A stretch of DNA of 64,000 nucleotides from Hyperoodon ampullatus (Eukaryota > Chordata > Mammalia > Artiodactyla > Ziphiidae): the NCBI GenBank assembly GCA_949752795.1, contig OX457071.1, positions 30,736,800 through 30,800,799 of the forward strand. The letters run 5' to 3'. Under the pieces are notes generated by a model. That model searched no databases. It saw only the letters and a list, made by a program, of their open reading frames with translations, and had not been told where the DNA came from. The translations under genes were made by a program, and so were the position numbers. Of the stretch, positions 25,263-36,117 are shown in pieces (the stretch's first letter is position 1; each line of letters begins with the position of its first letter).

Positions 25263-25312
25263 CTGTTCCCTCCCTCCCTCCTTTCCTTCCTTTCCTTCCT
25301 TCCTTTTTTTGG
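25263..25312. repeat. CCTT/CCCT polypyrimidine microsatellite
   Basis: Nearly pure pyrimidine on +, with CCTT units. Confidence 0.85.
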
Positions 25313-25480
25313 GAAGGGCTGTATGGAGATCAGAGATACTGTATTTGGTTTGGATTTGTAAATCATGGCCTACTCAAGGAATGTCCAGTTGGAGATGTTG
25401 ACCAGTCAGTTGGAATATAGTCTTAAGTAAAAGAAGTCAGAGCTGAAAATACAAATTTGGGTCCCAGCAATTAGCTGCTG
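25313..25480 (+). repeat. Ancient L2/CR1-type LINE fragment
   Basis: Contains 'tgtccagttggagatgttgacc', 'cagtcagttggaatatag' and 'gagctgaaaatacaaatttggg', in the order seen in common old LINE copies. Diverged. Confidence 0.55.
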
Positions 25481-25739
25481 CCATTTAGCTGGCCGATTAT
25501 ATCACCTGCCCCTTTTTCAATGGAAACACAACTGTAGGTAGGTGAATGCTTCATTTTACGGGGATGACTCCTGCACTGAGGAATTTTAGCATCCCTGGGC
25601 ATTAAAGGCCAGTGACACTCCTCCAATTCTGTGACATTCAAAACTTCTCACTTCTCTACCCACCCTGCCCCTACCCCACTTCCCAAAAGGACTGGGTAGA
25701 AGCTGGAGGGAAGATCATGATCCCAGTAGAGGTTGAGGT

Positions 25740-26075
25740 CGATTGAAGTGATGGCATAGAACGACTTTGTCCAGTAGGCATGGAATGAAATCCATATGTG
25801 TAGTTCTGAATTTTCTACTAGACACATTAAAAATTTAAAAACTAACTTTAATAATATATTTTATTTATCCCAATGTAACCAAAATATCATTTCAACATGT
25901 AATCAATTAAGTTAATGAGATGTTCTGCATTCTCTTTTTCATACGAAGTTTTCCACATCCAGTGTGTATCTTATATATAAAGCACCTCTACATTTGGACT
26001 AGTCACATTACAGCTGCTCCATAGCTGCATACAGCTAGTGACTACCCAGGCACCATAGGTGTAGACTGTGTGTAT
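25740..26075. mobile_element. Probable old non-autonomous DNA transposon relic
   Basis: An AT-rich middle is flanked by segments like 'tttggactagtcacattacag' and 'tgcatacagctagtgactacc', a pattern seen in a common hAT-like mammalian repeat. The exact family is not identifiable by eye. Confidence 0.4.
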
Positions 26076-26690
26076 CCTAATGGAAATGAATTTGTGGTTT
26101 TCCTTTCCAGCATGTTCTCCGACCTTCTAAAAAGAAGTCCTTCTTTTATTCCTATGACTCTGAATCAGCAGTGAGATGCTCTAAGAACCTACTAGCCCTC
26201 AAAAATTTTCATTTTTCATGAGAGGGCACCGTTCCTCTTCTTCTTTAGCAGGGACATTGTGACAGTTTAATTTACATAACCTGGGTCATGATTGAAATTT
26301 GTTTGGTCCAGTACAACTAGATGGAACTAACTCCTGTATTTCTACAAGGGTATATTGAATTCTATGTTACTTAAAAAGTAACATTACTAATACAATTGAG
26401 AAAATATAGACAGGTTTATATTTTAGTTCATAACTGTGAAATACTTTGTTCTTGATAGAGGGGTCAGTCCTGGTTTCTATGAGAAAAGCCACGTATCCGT
26501 CATCCAGCAAATTAGATACAGTGACAAAAATGAAAACTTTATCTTCTAGTTTCTTATTGAAAGTTAAGTCAGCATATTCATTTAGGTGATTACAGTTTCT
26601 TACTTTGGGGGTTTTCTAGGCTAATTTGGTAGATACTCAATGGCCATGTCTAGGAATGAGGTGAGAGATCTCCCTTGAGTTGTTATATTA
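26076..26690. other. Intronic sequence, no recognised element
   Basis: No ORF or repeat landmark recognised. Confidence 0.45.
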
Positions 26691-26694
26691 ATAT

Positions 26695-26766
26695 TGACTC
26701 TATCAATTAATATATATTAATATATTATATATATTAATTAATTAATATATTAATATTAATATTGAA
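26695..26766. repeat. AT-rich near-perfect palindrome (TAAT/ATTA units)
   Basis: About 70 bases of only A and T apart from a few ends, built of ATTAATAT units that read almost the same on both strands and can form a cruciform. Confidence 0.85.
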
Positions 26767-27090
26767 ATCCCTATAGGTTTCTTTCAGTTGCTGTAGATTG
26801 AACTAATGAGCAAATTCTTGCAGCTCCTTTCTGGAATTTTTGCCCTTGTCTGTGGGAAAATTTGGATATGCAGAAAGAGGAGAAGAAATTCGAACAAAAT
26901 AGTAAAGCCATCTTGTAAAATGTTTCTCATTTCCCGGTTAGGTGTATTTTAAGGTAAACTGTAAATATTCTTTATAATCAGATATTATTTTCTTTTAATA
27001 TTCAGGTTGTATCTATACTCTTGGGCAATATAATTCAACAGAAAGTTAAGATTCTTTTCTAATGCGTTCATAATATCAATAATTATAAAA

Positions 27091-27460
27091 TAGTGCTTCT
27101 TAGATGGGGCACCCTCCTTTGCCTCTCCTTCCTCTGCCCCTCTCCCTTGACATTTGGCCATTTCTCACGGGGTTTTTTTGTTTGCCGCACCGTGCAGCAT
27201 GTAGAATCTTACTTCCCTAACCAGGGATCAAATCCACGTCCCCTGCATTGGAAGCACGGAGTCTTACCGCTGGATCACCGGGGAAGCCCCTGATGGCATT
27301 TTGGATTGCCACAACTATGGGGGTGAAGGAATGTTCCTGGGATCTAGTGGTAGAAGGCAGGGATGCTACTGAACGTCCTACAATGTACAGGACAAGCCCC
27401 CAGAACAAGCAACTATCTGGTCTAAATGTCGTAGTACAGATGTTGAAAAGCCCTGGTCTA
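27091..27460 (+). mobile_element. MER20-like hAT-Charlie DNA transposon, split by a SINE
   Basis: The left part (27091-27171) includes ttgacatttggcc. The right part (27290-27460) includes 'cattttggattgccacaact', 'ggatctagtggtagaaggcag', 'ctacaatgtacaggacaagc' and 'gttgaaaagccctggtct'. Together they follow the MER20 consensus. A SINE at 27172-27289 separates the halves. Non-autonomous, no transposase. Confidence 0.75.
27172..27289 (-). repeat. Short CHR/Bov-tA-like SINE, antisense, inside MER20
   Basis: A T-rich start, a 'gccgcaccgtgcagcatgta' block and a tRNA-like head (ggatcaccggggaagcccc) characterise the shorter ~120-bp cetartiodactyl SINE type. Confidence 0.75.
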
Positions 27461-27825
27461 AAAGAATACTGGAGTTATGACAATGGACTTCCTTAACAGA
27501 ACCTATTTCCTCTCTCTATGAGCAGAATTTAATTTAGACATATTGACTATGAAGTAGCAGAAAAAGGTATTAGAAACTTTGTGGATACAGTAAGTCATAC
27601 AGGTTGAAAATTATCCTGTTTCTGGTTTTATGGGGCAGGTTTATTAAGAGGCTGGAGGAAGTAACAAAGCCTGAGTAAATGCCGTGTAGTTATTTAATTC
27701 CTTAATAAAAAGTGTGCTTCAGATTTCTGTTGAATAAATTTTCCTTCCTGAATTGCATTGCATCGCATTTTAGAATTTTAGATGTACCGCTTTTGGGAAA
27801 AAATAGCCCTAGATTTAATTTTTCT

Positions 27826-27827
<2 letters not shown>

Positions 27828-27869
<42 letters not shown>
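27828..27869. repeat. (CA)n microsatellite
   Basis: About 20 uninterrupted CA units, likely polymorphic. The ORF crossing it with a His-Thr run is an artefact. Confidence 0.95.
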
Positions 27870-27871
<2 letters not shown>

Positions 27872-28044
27872 CTTACAGAAATTCTAAGAAGGCATAAGGA
27901 TGGTTGATAAAATGAGGGAGGTGCAGAGATGGGGGAAAGTCATTCAGGGTGACAACAGCATGGGTAATGGCATGGCGGTGTTAATATCACTGGCATTGTA
28001 TTGCCCTGAATACAGACAGATTTTAAACTTTTAGCCCCTTGGAT

Positions 28045-28374
28045 TTATTTTACCTCCTGTGTAGTTCTTCTGGTTTCCTCAAATAATTTTGCAAGTTTTC
28101 CACAGCTCAAATAACAGGGCACTCTGTAGGTATCTTCTCCTACAGAGAATATGTTGTGGTAGTGAATATCTTTCTTTAAAACAGTGTATTTCTGGGTAAT
28201 CATGTGAAGGGGAACCATAGAAAAGGCTTTGAGCACTGCATCAAATAACATTTGATTGCTAGGAAGGGCTATCAGACACTTCACAGCTGTGCCCGGCAGT
28301 CGGAGAATATTAACTGTCCTAGAGATGTCCATGGAGAGGTGAGCTGGGTCTCTTTTATTGGTGTTCATCCTCAC
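28045..28374 (-). other. Unassigned 109-codon open reading frame
   Basis: The minus-strand frame runs from a Met at 28374 to TAA at 28045. Its first codons overlap the SINE flank and duplication. I recognise no family. The translation looks less low-complexity than other chance ORFs here and includes Val-Lys-Cys-Leu-Ile-Ala-Leu-Pro and Tyr-Leu-Ser-Cys-Gly-Lys-Leu. On the minus strand a CTCTAG acceptor-like site (about 28319) and a CAGGAG|GTAAAA donor-like site (28053/28052) would bound a 265-nt exon. It could be a decayed exon, a fragment of an old processed pseudogene, or chance. Confidence 0.25.
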
Positions 28375-28376
28375 AG

Positions 28377-28583
28377 TTTTTTTTTTTGGGGGGGGTACGC
28401 AGGCTTCTCACTGTTGTGGCCTCTCCCGTTGCGGAGCACAGGCTCTGGACGCGCAGGCCCAGCAGCCATGGCTCACGGGCCCAGCCGCTTCGTGGCATGT
28501 GGGATCTTCCTGGACCGGGGCACGAACCCGTGTCCCCTGCATCGGCAGGTGGACTCTCAACCACTGCGCCACCAGGGAAGCCC
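28377..28583 (-). repeat. CHR-type SINE, antisense, perfect target duplication
   Basis: Full copy, tail at left (T run then G8). A 15-bp duplication catcctcacagtttt sits at 28366-28380 and 28584-28598 without a mismatch, which indicates a recent insertion. Confidence 0.95.
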
Positions 28584-28889
28584 CATCCTCACAGTTTTAA
28601 ACAGATAAAATAGTTCACTGTTGCCATGCATCATGAGAAATATATGTTAATTGTGTAGATCAATCTTCTATCAATTCCTTTCATTAATATTTTTATCAAA
28701 TCTACCATTTCCATTCTAGTTATATAATAGTTCACATAGAGAAATCTCACACATAAAACCAAGAGGGTTCTGCAAAGAGTCAAAAATCAGAGTAGGACAT
28801 CCATTCTTAAAAGTAAGTTTAGTAAACTGGGTGAAATAGTATACCATTACTACTATTAATTAAAATTACTTAATATTAACAATTAGTAT

Positions 28890-29040
28890 AAAATACTTTG
28901 TGCTGAAGTATATTATGTGCATGATCTCATCAAATCCGTAAAATAATTCTGTGAAATAGAATGTTATCTGCATTTTACAGATAAGAAAACTGAAACCATG
29001 AGAAGGTCATAACCCAGGAAATCTGTTCATTGGGCCCATG
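28890..29040 (-). repeat. MIR SINE, antisense
   Basis: Shows 'gcatgatctcatcaaatcc', 'attctgtgaaatagaatg' and 'cattttacagataagaaaac', the standard MIR core order. Confidence 0.78.
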
Positions 29041-30690
29041 TTCTGGGAAATATTCTATTCTAACTTACACTTCTATATAGTCATGAAAGTGTACAGAAAA
29101 AAAGCATAGACTTGGAAGATAGAATGCTTTTAAAAAGGTAAAAGATAAAGTAGTCAGAATTCTTGGAGATGGTATTGGATAAAATGAAAGTAGATGTGTA
29201 ATAGCATTGCCAATAAAAATGTCAAATTAGTACAGGATTTGGATTATACATAAAATTTAATTATTACAACTAAAGACATCATTTGGGGAATCTGGAGAGA
29301 TCACAGCTAGAGTTGGGTATACTTGGAAGCTGACAGATTACATTTTGGGTTGAGCCAATGCATTTGGCCATTTGGCAGCCAACTACTAATGTCTTTCTCC
29401 ACTGCAGTCCCAGGACCCAGAGTGTTGAGGAAAAAAGAGAGGGGAAAGGCCATTCCAGTGATGTGTCTTACATGATTGTCCAGGCAGTGCAAACAATTGC
29501 ACCTTTGTATTTTTGATATAGTCTTTTTAAAGCACTTTTGTTACACCTTTTAATAACAGGACAAACACTACCTAGCGCTTTTACATGCTTTGACAATCCT
29601 TTTTAGATGAAATAAACTGTAAAGGTCATTTGTTCTAGCTTTACTTTTTCAAAACATACATTAAAAACCAGTATCATGCCTAGGGTTTTCAAGGAATGTG
29701 ATATTTTGTATTTGTTACAAAATCTTAACTAAATAATATGTATAAAATAAGAAGGCATTGAATATAAGACCTAGTTTACCAGTTTACATATTTTTCTGGC
29801 CACTGAGGAGACCCATGAGGTCGATCTTTTCTTTTTGTTTTCATTAGAATAGTTCTAACTAAAAAAAAAAAGTTAACTTGGATTTTTATTTCTCCTCAGA
29901 ATTTTTTTGCATATTCCCAACTCTTCAGTGCTGTTTCTTCAGGCTGTACAGGAGACAGATATTCATTCAACAGCTCGTGTTCTAATAAGATAATCCATTT
30001 TGGGTTTGATAAGGAGCCACTTGACATCATTGTAGGTCAGGAAAGGTGGAAATATAGGTCAATAGTCATTTCCTTTGTTTCCTACAGAAAATAAATGACT
30101 TAATTTTTGATAGTAATCTTCATTGTCTCCAGGCACAGAGGACCGGTGATGTTAGTTATTTCATTACATATTCCATTCAGTGTTCTGCATATTTTTTTTC
30201 ATTACTATCCAAATGACTTTTCATAAAGGGAAACAGCGATGAATATGTTAATGTACAGTACTCAAACTCGTACTTTGGCAAATATTTATTTTGTTTTAAG
30301 TTTTGATAACCATGAAAGTCTGTAAAATGATAAATCCCAGAAAAATGATAGTGAAGACAGAGTTAATTCTTGTCTTGAAAATGCAGCTAAGAAGATGACT
30401 GCTTTATGTATAGTTTTTTTCCTTATTTCAACCAAACCTGTGTTTCCAAGTTTGAATAAATTTGACTCTATTAGTATCTGTTATAATATTTGAATATACT
30501 CAGCTTGAGAGAAATTTTCTTCGACGCATAACAGATCCTGAGTAAGCAAAAATGTATTGAACTTAAACAACATACCGAAATATTCATGTATCCCAGAGTG
30601 CAATAGGTCCTTTGCGGGATATTGGAGGAATATATGACATGTTTCGCTTTTCCTGCTGGGTTTCCTGCCTCAAGATTCATGTACAGTGTA
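29041..30690. other. Intronic sequence, no recognised element
   Basis: About 1.6 kb of AT-rich intron. No ORF, young repeat or RNA gene is recognised. Confidence 0.5.
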
Positions 30691-31375
30691 GAAAATCAGT
30701 GCCATCCTTGACAATCCTCTCAGCTCTTACCCCACACTTCCTCCTTCTTGTCAGTCATCAAAAGCTGTTCATGGGCTTCCCTGGTGGCGCAGTGGTTGAC
30801 AGTCCGCCTGCCGATGCAGGGGACATGGTCTCATGCCCTGGTCTGAAAAGATCCCGCATGCCGCGGAGCGGCTGGACCCGTGAGCCATGGCCGCTGAGCC
30901 TGCGCGTCCGGAGCCTGTGCTCTGCAACGGGAGAGGCCACAACAGTGAGAGGCCTGCGTACCGCAAAAAAAAAAAAAAAAAAAGGCTGTGCATTCTTCCT
31001 GTGTACTCTCTCTCAAATAATTTTCCTTCTGTTTATTCCCACTGCCACTGTTTTGGGTCAAGCTCTCCCCAGCTCTCCCCTGAGTTGTTGCAGTAGCCTG
31101 TGAACTGGTGGCTCTTTCCTCTGCATCAAATTCTGTTTATAAGCCATCTTCCAAAGCAAGTCCAGTGCTAGCTTTCTAAACACAAAGCTTAAACACATTA
31201 TGCTTTTGCTTCATGATGCCCCATCACCTGCTGTGTGATACCCAAACACATTTCTTTCCCATTTACCTCAAGTTTTCTTGGGGCAGGGAGTCTTTCTCTC
31301 TTATCCACTTGGGCCCCTAGCAACTAGCCCATTGCAGGCATGAAAGAAACATTTTTGAATGAATAAATGAATTAC
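30691..31375 (+). repeat. Ancient L2-type LINE relic, interrupted by a CHR SINE
   Basis: The right part reads like a well-known old LINE: 'ccactgccactgttttgggtcaagc', 'gttgcagtagcctgtgaac', 'aaacacattatgcttttgct'. It ends in an L2-type 3' end ('ggggcagggagtctttctctc', 'gcccctagcaactag', 'gaatgaataaatga'). The left part before the SINE is compatible. Confidence 0.6.
30773..30983 (+). repeat. CHR-type SINE, sense copy
   Basis: Full-length in the same direction as KLF12. It starts gggcttccctggtggcgcag and ends in A19. Flanks aaaagctgttcat and aaaggctgtgcatt form a slightly diverged target duplication. Confidence 0.94.
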
Positions 31376-31599
31376 CATAACATATAAGACCTTTTGCCAC
31401 CTAACACCAAGTTACTTATATGGTCTCATCTCCAGTTTCTCCTCCAGTAAATCATGTGTTCCAGCCACATGAAATCCTTTATTATTGTTCACAAACATGG
31501 AGAATTTCATTGCCCTACGATTTTGCTTATGCTCTTCTTCCCATCTGTTTCTCAACAATCAGTTATCACCTGGGTCAAGTGAACCCAGGGAATGAATTG

Positions 31600-31830
31600 A
31601 TTTTAGATTTATTTACATTTATTCTTTTCATCAGCCCAGCAAACATCTACCGAGCACATACTATGTGTTAGACACAGTTATAAGTTTGGCGATAGGGACT
31701 TACGAACAAAAAGACAATGTCATGGCCCTCCTGGAACTTACGTTCTAGTGTAATAACAGATAAAGAATTTGTCAGGTAGTGATGAATACAAGGGTGGAAT
31801 CGAATATACAGAGGCCTGGAGGAGAGAGCG
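31600..31830 (+). repeat. Ancient L2/CR1-type LINE fragment
   Basis: Contains 'catctaccgagcacatactatg', 'gttagacacagttataag' and 'gccctcctggaacttacgttct', in the order found in common old mammalian LINE copies. The 145-aa minus-strand ORF at 31668-32105 largely overlaps this and has no independent support. Confidence 0.6.
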
Positions 31831-32164
31831 TTTTTCACAGGGTTGAGATGCACCCTGAGCAGAATGGTGGAAAACAGGGTTGGGTAACTGGTTAGAGGCA
31901 CATTGGATAAATAGTTCGAGGTACCCACTATAGGACAGGGTAAAGACTTCAGAATGACCTTAACACCATCTCCCTTCGGTGTGTCTGTGATGAGCCTGCC
32001 CTTGCCTTGCTGCTCCCACTTCAGCCCTGGTTCCCAGCCTTTTGATATAACAGCAGCTTGAAGCGCACTAGCCAGAGTGGCTTGGACACTTCTGGGCTCA
32101 TCCAAACTTTGCAGCCAATGTCAGAGTACCCAGCAGTTGAGAATCTCTTATCCCAGGTAACAAT

Positions 32165-32460
32165 GGAAAATAGGTATTAGCCCCAGAGTTAGACTGCCGA
32201 CCATTTTCGTAACCTTGGGCAGATTACTTAATCTCTCTGGACCTGAACTTTCTTGTCTAAAATGGACATAGTAAAAAGGAAAAGAATGAAACACTGTACG
32301 TTTCCCCGTTTTGTTCACCGACATTTCCTAAATAGCGAGACAGTGCCTGGTACTCAGGAAGTATTTTTTGAATGAATGAATGATATAACAAATGTAAAGC
32401 CCATGAAACAACACTTGGTACGTAAGTGTTTAGTAAATGGTAGTTATTGTTATTATCATT
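32165..32460 (+). repeat. MIR SINE, sense
   Basis: 'ccttgggcagattacttaatctctc', 'gtctaaaatggacatagtaa' and 'gtgcctggtactcaggaag' followed by 'aatggtagttattgttatta' are MIR landmarks. Confidence 0.78.
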
Positions 32461-32835
32461 GTTCGTATATGGTTATATATATATATTGTTATTATAATTG
32501 TTGTATAATTAATTTAAAATTTTGAGACCCCGTGGTCATACTGTGGTTGTATTGCAAGTGTTAATTGTCCATGTGTGGGTCCTGTGTACTGCATCGGCCT
32601 TTCTGCCCAGCCTCATGGTGCCTGGTTTTTGTGCCCATGTGTGTGTCTGGGCTTGGGCACATGGCTAGCTCTCTGATTCTTGTCTGTACCTGTTAACCCA
32701 GTTCTGGCTTCTCCTGGGGCTAGGCACTCAGAATTAGTTTCTGCTAGCCCTGCTTCCTTCAGAGAATCTTGTTTCTGGCTTCCTTTTCCAGGACTGAACT
32801 CACTTCTCTCTTTTCTTTCTCATCCTCTTTTTTGG

Positions 32836-33007
32836 GGGGGAGGTGGGAGCTATAATTGACATATACTGTTAATAGAGTCACCATGCTGTACATTACATCC
32901 CCATGACTCGTTTATTTCATAGATGGAAATCTGTACCTTTTGATCACCTTCACTCACTACACACACACCCCTCTGGCAATCACCAGTCTATTCTCTGTAT
33001 CTGTGAG

Positions 33008-33039
<32 letters not shown>

Positions 33040-33045
33040 TTTGGT

Positions 33046-33076
<31 letters not shown>

Positions 33077-33225
33077 ATGCGTTTAAGATCTTACCTCTAA
33101 GCGAGATGTGGCATTTGTCTTTCTTTGTCTGACTTATTTCACTTAGCATAATGCCCTCAGGGTCCATCCATGTTGTTGCAGATGGCAAGACTTCCTTCAT
33201 TTTTATGACTGAATAATTCCCTTAT
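32836..33225 (-). repeat. L1 3'-UTR fragment, antisense, with internal microsatellites
   Basis: Segments 'gctataattgacatatactg', 'ggcaatcaccagtctattctc' and 'ttcacttagcataatgccctc' and 'gtccatccatgttgttgcag' are L1 3' UTR in antisense. The C/T and GT arrays at 33009-33076 lie within it. Confidence 0.75.
33009..33076. repeat. (CT)n-T12-(GT)n compound microsatellite
   Basis: About 11 CT units, a T12 run, a short spacer (ggtatttt) and about 13 GT units lie back to back. Confidence 0.93.
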
Positions 33226-34645
33226 CTTTACCTGACATCCAGACCACTTGTTAGCCCATCCTGATACCTGTTCCCACACATTTGATCTCTCCCTGGGATG
33301 TTAATATCTGCCCAGCTGAGCTGAAGTTTTGCGCTCCCTCTCTAGGGTTTGGCTGGTGGTCAGCTGGCACGTCTCTTGCCATGATATTTTCCTGGTTTTT
33401 GACCTGGTTTCTGTTCTCCAGTCCTGGCTCTGCCCGTTAACCTCCCGTAGTGCCTCATGGTTCATGAATGTGGCGCGGATAGAATGACATGACTGCCATA
33501 GCAGAGACCCGTCACTGCGTGTTGAAGGAGAAATTGGGCCAACTCATGACCTCCAAGTGTGTGCAGCTCTTCAGAATACGAATGACAAAATAATTTTTAT
33601 TTCAATCTGTATTAATGCTGGGGTGGAAGACTTATTTAGAAAAGCTCAGTTGACATTTCTAAAACTAATAGTGTAAACGATCCATTGTTGTGGTAATTTA
33701 GCGCTTTACCAACATAGAAAACAATGATTCTTGCTATCAGGAAAATATAAGTTGCTGCATTGCATGTGCAGTTTTTACCAATTCTTATGAAAGACACAAT
33801 TTCATGTTTCATTGTGAGGTGATTATGGAAGGGTTTTGTTTTTGAGACTGATGACAGATATTTCAGAATAATGTATATATGGATCATTGAAACCACTGAA
33901 GGGGATGTAAGTTGCAAGTCCCAGGAGGTCTATAGTTTGGATCCTAGTTCTCCCAGTAAAATATGATCATCAGTATGGTATCCACTCTCCTGTGCTGCAA
34001 AGCAAGGGAAGATGAAAGCCTGGGCCAGAATTGCAAAGTCAACATTTGAACTAATATTTATTTTGTACCATCAGAGGTACTTTAATTATGCATATGCCCT
34101 CTACAGAACTGACTTACCAGTGTGAGGGTATGTGAGTTTAGAAAAATATAATTTCACACTTAATATAAGCACTTATAAATTGAATGTGAGGCCCGAATGT
34201 ATCTCTTTTGAGTATAAAAGGTCGAAGATGAAGTTCCTGTATAATCCAAGTACTTGAAACTATTGTGAAAATATTGAATGAGCCATCTAGGATATGAATA
34301 TTTTCAAAACGCTGGGTAGCAGATGAGATTACCATAGATTTTTCTGTATGTTGAACTCAGGATGGGACTGACTTGCTAAATTAATTACGAGATGTTTCTA
34401 TGATAGGAATGTATAATCTTATCAAGCTAAGGAAGTATGTTGAAAGATTGATTTAAAGAAAAAAAAGTGAAATAGCTTTGAAACCAGGGGCTTATTTGAT
34501 CTTTTATTGTTATTCCCCAAACTGTTGATACTCACCGGTGACCAGAAGTTGCTCATTCCTTTCAGTGACTAAATCAGTTCAGCCCTGAGAGAAACCATCG
34601 ACTGAGATTCCAGAGCTCCTCTGTTGGGGCCTTCAATAAGGTGCT
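33226..34645. other. Intronic sequence, no recognised element
   Basis: No ORF or repeat landmark that I trust. It includes a CTGG-rich stretch at about 33330-33470, possibly related to 32580-32820 on the other side of the L1 fragment. Confidence 0.45.
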
Positions 34646-34648
34646 CAT

Positions 34649-34857
34649 GGGGCTTCCCTGGTGGCGCAGTGGTTGAGAGTCCGCCTGCCGATGCAGGGGA
34701 CACGGGTTCGTGCCCCGGTCTGGGAAGATCCCACATGCCGCGGAGCGGCTGGGCCCGTGAGCCATGGCCGCTGAGCCTGCGCGTCCAGAGCCTGTGCTCC
34801 GCAACGGGAGAGGCCACAGCAGTGAGAGGCCCGTGTACCGCAAAAAAAAAAATAATA
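34649..34857 (+). repeat. CHR-type SINE, sense, perfect target duplication
   Basis: Full copy with all boxes intact and a short A10 tail followed by ATAATA. A 15-bp duplication aataaggtgctcatg flanks it exactly (34635-34649 and 34857-34871), so it is a young insertion. Confidence 0.96.
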
Positions 34858-34949
34858 ATAAGGTGCTCATGTTTTTTTCCACGCTGATTTAGGGAGCGCA
34901 CAGAGGAAGATGGAGAGAAAAGGAGAGGGAGAGGAATGGAGGGAGGGGT

Positions 34950-35170
34950 GTAGTGGTTGGGAGCTTAGCTTGGGCTCAGGCTCCTTTGGTTTGGAATCGA
35001 GCCGCATCACTTACTAATCGTGTGACCTTGGACAGTTTAACCTCCTTGTGCATTTTCGGATGATAAAGCCTTGACCTCTTGGGTTGCTGTAAGGACTGAA
35101 TGAGTACACGTCTGTTAGCACAGGGTCTAGTCCATAGTAAATATGCAAATAGTAGGTATTGTTATTATGT
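34950..35170 (+). repeat. MIR SINE, sense
   Basis: 'tggaatcgagccgcatcactta', 'gtgtgaccttggacagtttaacctcc', 'aaggactgaatgagtac' and 'gcacagggtctagtccatagta' are in MIR order. Nearly full-length. Confidence 0.85.
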
Positions 35171-35549
35171 TTGTTAGCAAAATAATAATAAAATGGTAGT
35201 TGTGTTATGCTACCTATTGTTGCATAACAATAGATAATGGAAGCTGTTGGCTGGGCATAATTCTAATCTCTTAGGTGTGTCGATCCTTATGAAGAGCAGG
35301 GATTCACTCGTTCTTTTGCATTTCAGCACAAATTTGGGGGTAGTATACAACACTTATGTTTTCTCTGAAGAAAGGACCTATTGGTTGAACTGGCATACAG
35401 GCTTGGAAAACAATTGTTATTTTTGTTGGTTTTTATTGTTGTTATGGTAGAAGTGAGTCAAGAAAGGGGAGAGATTGACTTCTCTATGAAGTGGTTTTCA
35501 AGCAAAAGGCGAGTTTCCTTATAATCTGATTCTTCTGCTTTTTCTGTAG

Positions 35550-35586
35550 GAAAAAGTACTCAGAGGATGATGCATTTAACCAATTG
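35550..35586 (+). other. Possible cryptic micro-exon (37 nt), hypothetical
   Basis: A pyrimidine-rich ttcttctgctttttctgtag ends at 35549, and the 37-nt segment after it is followed by GTATGC at 35587. Both splice motifs are good for their type, but 37 nt is not a multiple of three and no KLF12 isoform with this segment is known to me. I report it only as a splice-site pair. Confidence 0.15.
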
Positions 35587-36117
35587 GTATGCCTGCATTA
35601 TAACCCATTAAGAATCTTTTCTGAACATGCCTTAATCAGTTCGATGCAGTGAATCCTGAATTGCTTCTCATATGTCCCTTTGATCACTGTTGAACGTAAC
35701 ACGGGTAGGGGTGAGAGCAGTTCATATTTTTCATTACCTGTAGCCAAACATGGAGATTCAAGATGGAAATATGTTTAAGTGAATATGTCCTGTACCTTGA
35801 GAAATCAGAACAAATCCCAGTAGATATTTTTGGCTTATGAAGGGAAGCCTTGTTGAAAACTTTGGTCTGTTGAATGTTCACTAGCTGGCTCTTTAGTACC
35901 CCGGCTGTGCAAAGTGGATGACGCACAGTCTGGAGGAGGGAGAGGAAAGAGACTTGCATTCTGGGAGTAGGAAGGCGGATTGTAGTAGTTGCCCTGGAAA
36001 GTCACCCACACCCTGTTCTACGTTTTTATGAGAGAGGATTATTGAGCATCAGTCCTTTTCCTTCCTGCAGGTTCCATTCAGAATATTGTGAGATGCTAGG
36101 ATTGATGACCATTGTAT

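Noticed and set aside
27828..27869. Regularly spaced repeats suggesting an array
   Set aside because: Simple dinucleotide repeats without spacers. No CRISPR-like direct repeats and unique spacers exist anywhere in the window, and the DNA is mammalian.
30773..30850. tRNA-like head with A-box and B-box-like sequence
   Set aside because: This is the tRNA-derived promoter of the SINE. It is not flanked by a tRNA terminator and occurs in every copy, so it is not a functional tRNA gene.
31668..32105. 145-aa minus-strand ORF, among the longest in the window
   Set aside because: It overlaps an ancient LINE and unrelated flank, shows no domain and lacks splice context. Length alone is compatible with chance.
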